Shown one piece after another: positions 60,230-64,000 of a stretch of DNA of 64,000 bases. The stretch lies in the NCBI RefSeq assembly GCF_001044425.1, contig NZ_LFML01000043.1, positions 43,289-107,288 of the forward strand, in the 5' to 3' direction. Positions within the stretch are counted from its first letter, which is position 1. Each line of letters begins with the position of its first letter. This DNA comes from Streptomyces roseus. GTDB taxonomy: Bacteria; Actinomycetota; Actinomycetes; Streptomycetales; Streptomycetaceae. The position numbers were made by a program, and so were the translations under genes. The notes beneath the pieces were generated by a model. It worked only from the letters and a program-made list of their open reading frames with translations, had not been told where the DNA came from and ran no database searches.

Positions 60230-61131
60230 GGCAGGCCCCCGGGGGGTGCGGGCAGCCGGTGGGCGCGGGCGGGGTCGGTCAGCGGGGCGAAGAGGTCCCC
60301 GTCGCGTTCCAGCCTCGGCGGGATGTCGTCGGCGAGGAAGACCAGGTCGGCGGGGGTGCGGCAGGCCGCGACCTCCTCCCAGGAGACGGGGGCGGAGACC
60401 GTGGGCCGGGCCCGCGCGCGCAGGGTGTAGGGGGCGGCGGTGGTCTTGGCGGCGGCGTTCTGGCTGTGGTCGACGAAGACCTTGCCGGGGCGCAGCGCCT
60501 TGGCCATGCGGTGCAGGACGAGGTCGGGAAGGGCGCGTTCGGCCTCCTGGGCGAGGCCCTTGGCGTACGCCGACACCAGCTCGGACGGGGTGGGTTCCAG
60601 GGCCACGGCCAGGTGCACGCCCTTGGAACCGGAGGTTTTCGCGTACGCCTCCAGGCCGTCGGCGGCCAGGCGCTCGCGCAGCCACAGCGCGACGGCGCAG
60701 CACTCGACGGCGGTGGCGGGGGCGCCGGGGTCGAGGTCGATGATCAGCCGGTCGGCGACCGCCGGACTGCCGGCCGGCCACTGGGGGGTGTGGAACTCGA
60801 CGACGAGGTTGGCGGCCCACATGAGGGAGGGCAGGTCCGCGATGACCACCTGTTCGGCGGAGAGGTCGTCGGAGCGGGGCACGGGGGTGGTTTTCACCCA
60901 GGCGGGCGTACCGGGCGGCGGGTTCTTCGTGAAGAAGAGCTGGCCGTCCGGGCCGTCGGGATAGCGCAGGAACGACACCGGCCGGTCGTGGACGTGGGCC
61001 AGCAGCGTGGGCGCGACGGTGGCGTAGTAGTGCAGCACCTCGCCCTTGGTGAAACCGGTCTCGGGGTACAGGACCTTGTCGAGGTTGGAGAGCGGGATGC
61101 GACGCCCCTCCACCATGGTGATCGGCGTCAT
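60226..61131 (-). CDS. NHEJ polymerase (LigD primase-like domain)
   Basis: 301 aa AEP-superfamily polymerase. Start VEGRRIPLSNLDKVLYPETG, the catalytic acidic pair in ADRLIIDLDPG, KTSGSKGVHL and the C-terminal region are all standard. It fills ends in Ku-dependent repair, often with ribonucleotides. ATG 61131 (or 61116) has no obvious ribosome site, and it is divergent from ku with only 31 bases between, so the transcript may be nearly leaderless. Confidence 0.9.
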   Translation of the reverse strand: MTPITMVEGRRIPLSNLDKVLYPETGFTKGEVLHYYATVAPTLLAHVHDRPVSFLRYPDGPDGQLFFTKNPPPGTPAWVKTTPVPRSDDLSAEQVVIADLPSLMWAANLVVEFHTPQWPAGSPAVADRLIIDLDPGAPATAVECCAVALWLRERLAADGLEAYAKTSGSKGVHLAVALEPTPSELVSAYAKGLAQEAERALPDLVLHRMAKALRPGKVFVDHSQNAAAKTTAAPYTLRARARPTVSAPVSWEEVAACRTPADLVFLADDIPPRLERDGDLFAPLTDPARAHRLPAPPGGLP

Positions 61132-61162
61132 ACGATGAGATTGCCATGAATCGGGAGGAACC

Positions 61163-62251
61163 GTGCGATCCATCTGGAACGGGGCGATCTCTTTCGGCTT
61201 GGTCAGCATTCCGATCAAGCTGGTGAACGCCACCGAGAGCCACTCGATCTCCTTTCGCCAGATCCACCTGAGCGACGGCGGACGGATCCGCTACCGCAAG
61301 GTGTGCGAGCTGGACGGAGAGGAGGTGGCCGCGGCCGAGATCGGCAAGGGGTACGAGGAGGCGGACGGGTCGATCATCCCGATCACGGACGAGGACCTGG
61401 CGCAGCTGCCCATCGCCACGGCGAAGACGATCGAGATCGTGTCGTTCGTGCCGGCGGACGAGATCGATCCGCTGCAGATGGACGCCGCGTACTACCTCGC
61501 CGCGAACGGCCCGACGGCGGCGAAGCCGTACACGCTGCTGCGGGAGGCGCTGAAGCGGAGCCGGAAGGTCGCCATCGCCAAGTACGCGCTGCGGGGGCGG
61601 GAGCGGCTGGGCATGCTGCGGGTGGTCGACGACGTGATCGCGATGCACGGGCTGCTGTGGCCGGACGAGATCCGGGTGCCGGAAGGGGTGGCTCCGGAGG
61701 GGAAGGTGTCGGTGCGGGAGGCCGAGCTGGACCTGGCGGACGCGCTGATGGCGACGTTGGGCGAGGTCGAGATGGACTCGCTGACGGACGAGTACCGGGA
61801 GGCCGTGGAGGCGATGATCTCGGCGAAGTCGCAGGGCGCCTTCGAGCCTCCTTCGGAGGCCGAGGTGCAACCGGCCGGCGGGAAGGTCATCGACCTGATG
61901 GCGGCGCTGGAGAAGAGCGTGAACGCCGCGAAGGCCTCGCGCGGGGAGGCCACGCAGGCGGAGGTCACTCCGATCCGCCGGAAGACGGCGGCGGCGCCGA
62001 AGGCGGTGGGCGGGAAGAAGTCCACGTCCACGGCGAAGAAGACGACGGCCGGTACGAGGAAGACCGCGTCGGCCAAGTCCACCGCGACCAAGGCGGCCGC
62101 GGCCGGGTCGGCCAAGTCGACGACGGCGAAGTCCACGGCGACGAAGTCCACCGCCAAGCCCACCGCCAAGTCGACGTCGAAGGCGGCCTCGGCCAAGAAG
62201 ACGGCCGCCGCGGCGAAGAAGGCGGCCCCGCGCAAGCGGGCTTCGGCCTGA
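61163..62251 (+). CDS. ku: Ku protein with histone H1-like tail
   Basis: 362 aa. Residues 1-255 form the bacterial Ku core that rings DNA ends (start MRSIWNGAISFGLVSIPIKL). Residues about 265-362 are a Lys/Ala/Thr/Ser-rich tail with many KST, KKT and AAKK repeats like histone H1, expected to raise DNA affinity and allow threading on DNA. GTG 61163 after GGGAGGA. Divergent from the LigD-type genes. Confidence 0.95.
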   Translation: MRSIWNGAISFGLVSIPIKLVNATESHSISFRQIHLSDGGRIRYRKVCELDGEEVAAAEIGKGYEEADGSIIPITDEDLAQLPIATAKTIEIVSFVPADEIDPLQMDAAYYLAANGPTAAKPYTLLREALKRSRKVAIAKYALRGRERLGMLRVVDDVIAMHGLLWPDEIRVPEGVAPEGKVSVREAELDLADALMATLGEVEMDSLTDEYREAVEAMISAKSQGAFEPPSEAEVQPAGGKVIDLMAALEKSVNAAKASRGEATQAEVTPIRRKTAAAPKAVGGKKSTSTAKKTTAGTRKTASAKSTATKAAAAGSAKSTTAKSTATKSTAKPTAKSTSKAASAKKTAAAAKKAAPRKRASA

Positions 62252-62274
62252 GGCCCGCCGGGGAGGGGAGGCGG

Positions 62275-62850
62275 TCAGGGCCGCAGGACCACGCAGGTGG
62301 TCGTGCCGTGCGCGTACAGCTTGCCGTCCTCGGCGCCGACCACCCGCGCCTCGGCCGTCGCCGTGGTCCTCCCCACGTGCAGGGCGGTGCCCTGGCAGCG
62401 CAGCGTGGGCGTACCCGCCAGCACCGGGCGGATCATGTGCACGCCGAGCTGCACGGTCGTGTACGCGGTGCCCGCTGGCAGCCGGGTCATCACGGCCGAG
62501 CCGAGCGCCGAGTCGAGGAGCGTGGCGAGGAACCCGCCGTGCACCGTCCCCATCGGGTTGAGGAGGTGGTCGCCCGGGTCCCCCTCGAAGACGACGGAGC
62601 CCTCTTCGGCCGCCGTCAGCCGGAAGCCGAGCGTGCTCATGATCGAGGCCTCGGGGAGCTCGCCCGCGAGGCAGGCCCGGAGGATCTCCAGGCCGCTCAT
62701 GCCCAGGATCGCCGGGGTGGGCTCGGGACGCGAGTGCCAGGTGTGGGTACGGGACCGGTCGGCGGGAGCGGCGGTGCCCGCGCCGCCGCCGGCGTACGGG
62801 GCGGTGCGGGGCGCGGCGGTCCGGGGTGCGGTGGTGCGGGGCGTGGTCAT
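62275..62850 (-). CDS. PaaI-family hotdog thioesterase
   Basis: 191 aa. After a flexible N-terminal tail of about 45 residues with Thr-Ala-Pro-Arg repeats, a hotdog domain with the PaaI signature NPMGTVHGGFLATLLDSALG. Members hydrolyse acyl-CoA thioesters, commonly phenylacetyl-type. Stop 24 bases from the convergent ku stop. ATG 62850. Confidence 0.85.
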   Translation of the reverse strand: MTTPRTTAPRTAAPRTAPYAGGGAGTAAPADRSRTHTWHSRPEPTPAILGMSGLEILRACLAGELPEASIMSTLGFRLTAAEEGSVVFEGDPGDHLLNPMGTVHGGFLATLLDSALGSAVMTRLPAGTAYTTVQLGVHMIRPVLAGTPTLRCQGTALHVGRTTATAEARVVGAEDGKLYAHGTTTCVVLRP

Positions 62851-62957
62851 GACCCGAGCCTAGGCGCGCCCCGCCTCGTCCCGGGAGCGACGGATCCGGC
62901 ACCTTCCGCACCGATTCCGACATCCCGGTGCCCCGCCCCTCCCGCTAGGGTGGCCCG

Positions 62958-63917
62958 GTGAAAACCGCAGTGCTGGTCCTCGACGGGGTGTTCGACTCCG
63001 GTGTCTCGGCCGTCCTCGACGTCCTGCACACGGCCAACGCCCTGCGGGCCCGGCTGCCGGGTGCCCCGCCGCCCGCCTTCGACGTCCGTACCGTCGGGGT
63101 CCGGCGCACGGTCCGCACCGGCCTGGGCCACCGGATCGACACCGAGCCCGCACGCACCGCCGAGAACGCCGACCTCCTCGTCGTACCCGCCCTGATGGAG
63201 CGCCACCCCGAGGCGCTGGTGGAGGCGGTGTCCGGCGCCGGGCACCGCACCGCGCGCCGGCTGCTCGCCGAGGCCCGTGAACGCCGCACCCCCCTCGCCA
63301 CCTCCTGCACCGGAACGTTCCTCCTCGCCGAGTCCGGGGTGCTGGACGGGCGCCGGGCCACCACCAGTTGGTGGCTGGCCCCGGTCTTCCGGGAGCGCTA
63401 CCGCGAGGTCGTGGTGGACGAGTCGCGGATGGTCACCACTTCGGACGGGATCACCACCGCCGGGGCCGCGTTCGGCCACCTCGACCTCGCGCTGGCGATC
63501 GTGGGGACGCGCAGCCCCGCCCTCGCCGACCTCGTGCGGCGTTACCTCGTGGTCGACGACCGGGCCTCGCAGGCCGCGTACGCCATCCCCAGCGCCCTGG
63601 CCCGGCACGATCCGCTGGTGGCCGCCTTCGAGGAGTGGGTGCGGGCCCGCATCGCGCAGCCGCTGTCCATCGCGGAGGCGGCCCGCGACCTCGGGGTCAG
63701 CGAACGCACCCTCCAGCGCACGGTCGCCCGCACCCTCGGCTGCCCGCCGATCCGGCTGGTGCAGGACCTGCGGGTGGAGCAGGCGGAGCACCTCCTGCGC
63801 ACCACCGGCCTGCCGCTGGCGACGGTGGCCCGCCGGGTCGGCTACGAGAGTCCGGGCGCCCTGCGGTCCCTGCTGCGCCGCCGCCTCGGCCAGGGGCCCC
63901 GCGCGCTGCGGCCCTAG
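62958..63917 (+). CDS. GlxA-family transcriptional regulator
   Basis: 319 aa: DJ-1/PfpI-like amidotransferase-type domain (about 1-180, with TSCTGTFLLAE elbow) and a C-terminal AraC helix-turn-helix (about 225-315, QPLSIAEAARDLGVSERTLQRTVAR). Typical of ArgR/FtrA/GlxA-type regulators of metabolic enzymes. GTG 62958. Divergent from the PaaI-like gene across 107 bases. Confidence 0.9.
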   Translation: MKTAVLVLDGVFDSGVSAVLDVLHTANALRARLPGAPPPAFDVRTVGVRRTVRTGLGHRIDTEPARTAENADLLVVPALMERHPEALVEAVSGAGHRTARRLLAEARERRTPLATSCTGTFLLAESGVLDGRRATTSWWLAPVFRERYREVVVDESRMVTTSDGITTAGAAFGHLDLALAIVGTRSPALADLVRRYLVVDDRASQAAYAIPSALARHDPLVAAFEEWVRARIAQPLSIAEAARDLGVSERTLQRTVARTLGCPPIRLVQDLRVEQAEHLLRTTGLPLATVARRVGYESPGALRSLLRRRLGQGPRALRP

Positions 63918-63941
63918 ACGAGTAAGTCCGAAGTGCTCGGG

Positions 63942-64000
63942 TCAGTGGTCGTAGGCGATCAGCGAGCGGGTGGTGGGTGTTCCCGTGTGCCGGTTGTGCC
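63942..64000 (-). CDS. 3' end of a gene cut by the window edge
   Basis: On the minus strand a frame open to the window edge ends TTRSLIAYDH at TGA 63942-63944. Codons are GC3-rich, as in neighbouring genes. It is convergent with the GlxA-like gene. Nineteen or so residues are too few to assign a family. Confidence 0.45.
   Translation of the reverse strand, partial: HNRHTGTPTTRSLIAYDH

Overview
The window is chromosomal DNA of a Streptomyces or close relative. It has very high GC, codons almost always ending in G or C, rare TTA codons confined to regulators, SARP and MmyB-type regulators, an NrtL-type ArgS relative, a Rho with a large basic insertion and a Ku with a histone-like tail. The left part (about 1-12500) is core genome read leftwards: prfA, rpmE, an LCP-family cell wall protein, rho, the threonine genes hom-thrC-thrB, lysA, nrtL and a single-domain response regulator. 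A tRNA-Arg(CCG) gene follows on the + strand. Most of these units are separated by clear hairpins.

From about 12750 to 23800 lies what I read as a compact linaridin-type RiPP locus. A leftward operon runs from two small precursor-like genes (21114-20665), through an HTTM/alpha-beta-hydrolase fusion (LinH-like), a 195-aa LinL-like protein, a methyltransferase, a tiny two-TM protein, an ABC exporter, a phytoene-dehydrogenase-like FAD enzyme and an M23 peptidase. Many of the genes are joined by 4-nt ATGA/GTGA overlaps. Both precursors carry the PxxxTP junction known from cypemycin-type linaridins. Their inferred cores are both 35 residues but quite different. No C-terminal Cys and no decarboxylase gene are seen. 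A divergent XRE regulator, an ImmA/IrrE metalloprotease and an MAB_1171c-type membrane protein probably sense or control the locus.

From about 24000 to 55800 there is a second, larger and compositionally odd biosynthetic region. It holds a flavin monooxygenase, aldo-keto reductase, SARP, flavin reductase, free-standing SagB-like N-terminal domain, MFS exporter and membrane acyltransferase. Next is a methylenomycin-like core (KAS III, two MmyB-type regulators, type II thioesterase, ACP), then a long tightly coupled operon (tautomerase, AfsA-like hotdog protein, HAD phosphatase, P-loop kinase, GH3-type ligase, methyltransferases, FAD enzyme, unknown proteins, LysR effector domain without HTH, hydrolase, duplicated CMD-like protein, P450). 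It ends with a 65-aa peptide gene translationally coupled to a TOMM-type YcaO cyclodehydratase, then a sensor kinase/response regulator pair. Five repeats of the form GGTGGT-N3-ACCACC sit in the promoter regions of the methylenomycin-like part, and the SARP and both MmyB-type regulators each contain one TTA codon, so bldA control is likely. I cannot name the product. The gene set suggests an acyl/butenolide unit combined with, or encoded beside, an azoline-modified peptide.

The right end (about 55800-64000) is general genome: a phosphoribosyltransferase/dienelactone-hydrolase fusion, XdhC, two small conserved proteins, a split LigD (polymerase and ligase on separate genes) divergent from Ku, a PaaI-like thioesterase, a GlxA/AraC regulator, and the tail of one more gene at the edge.
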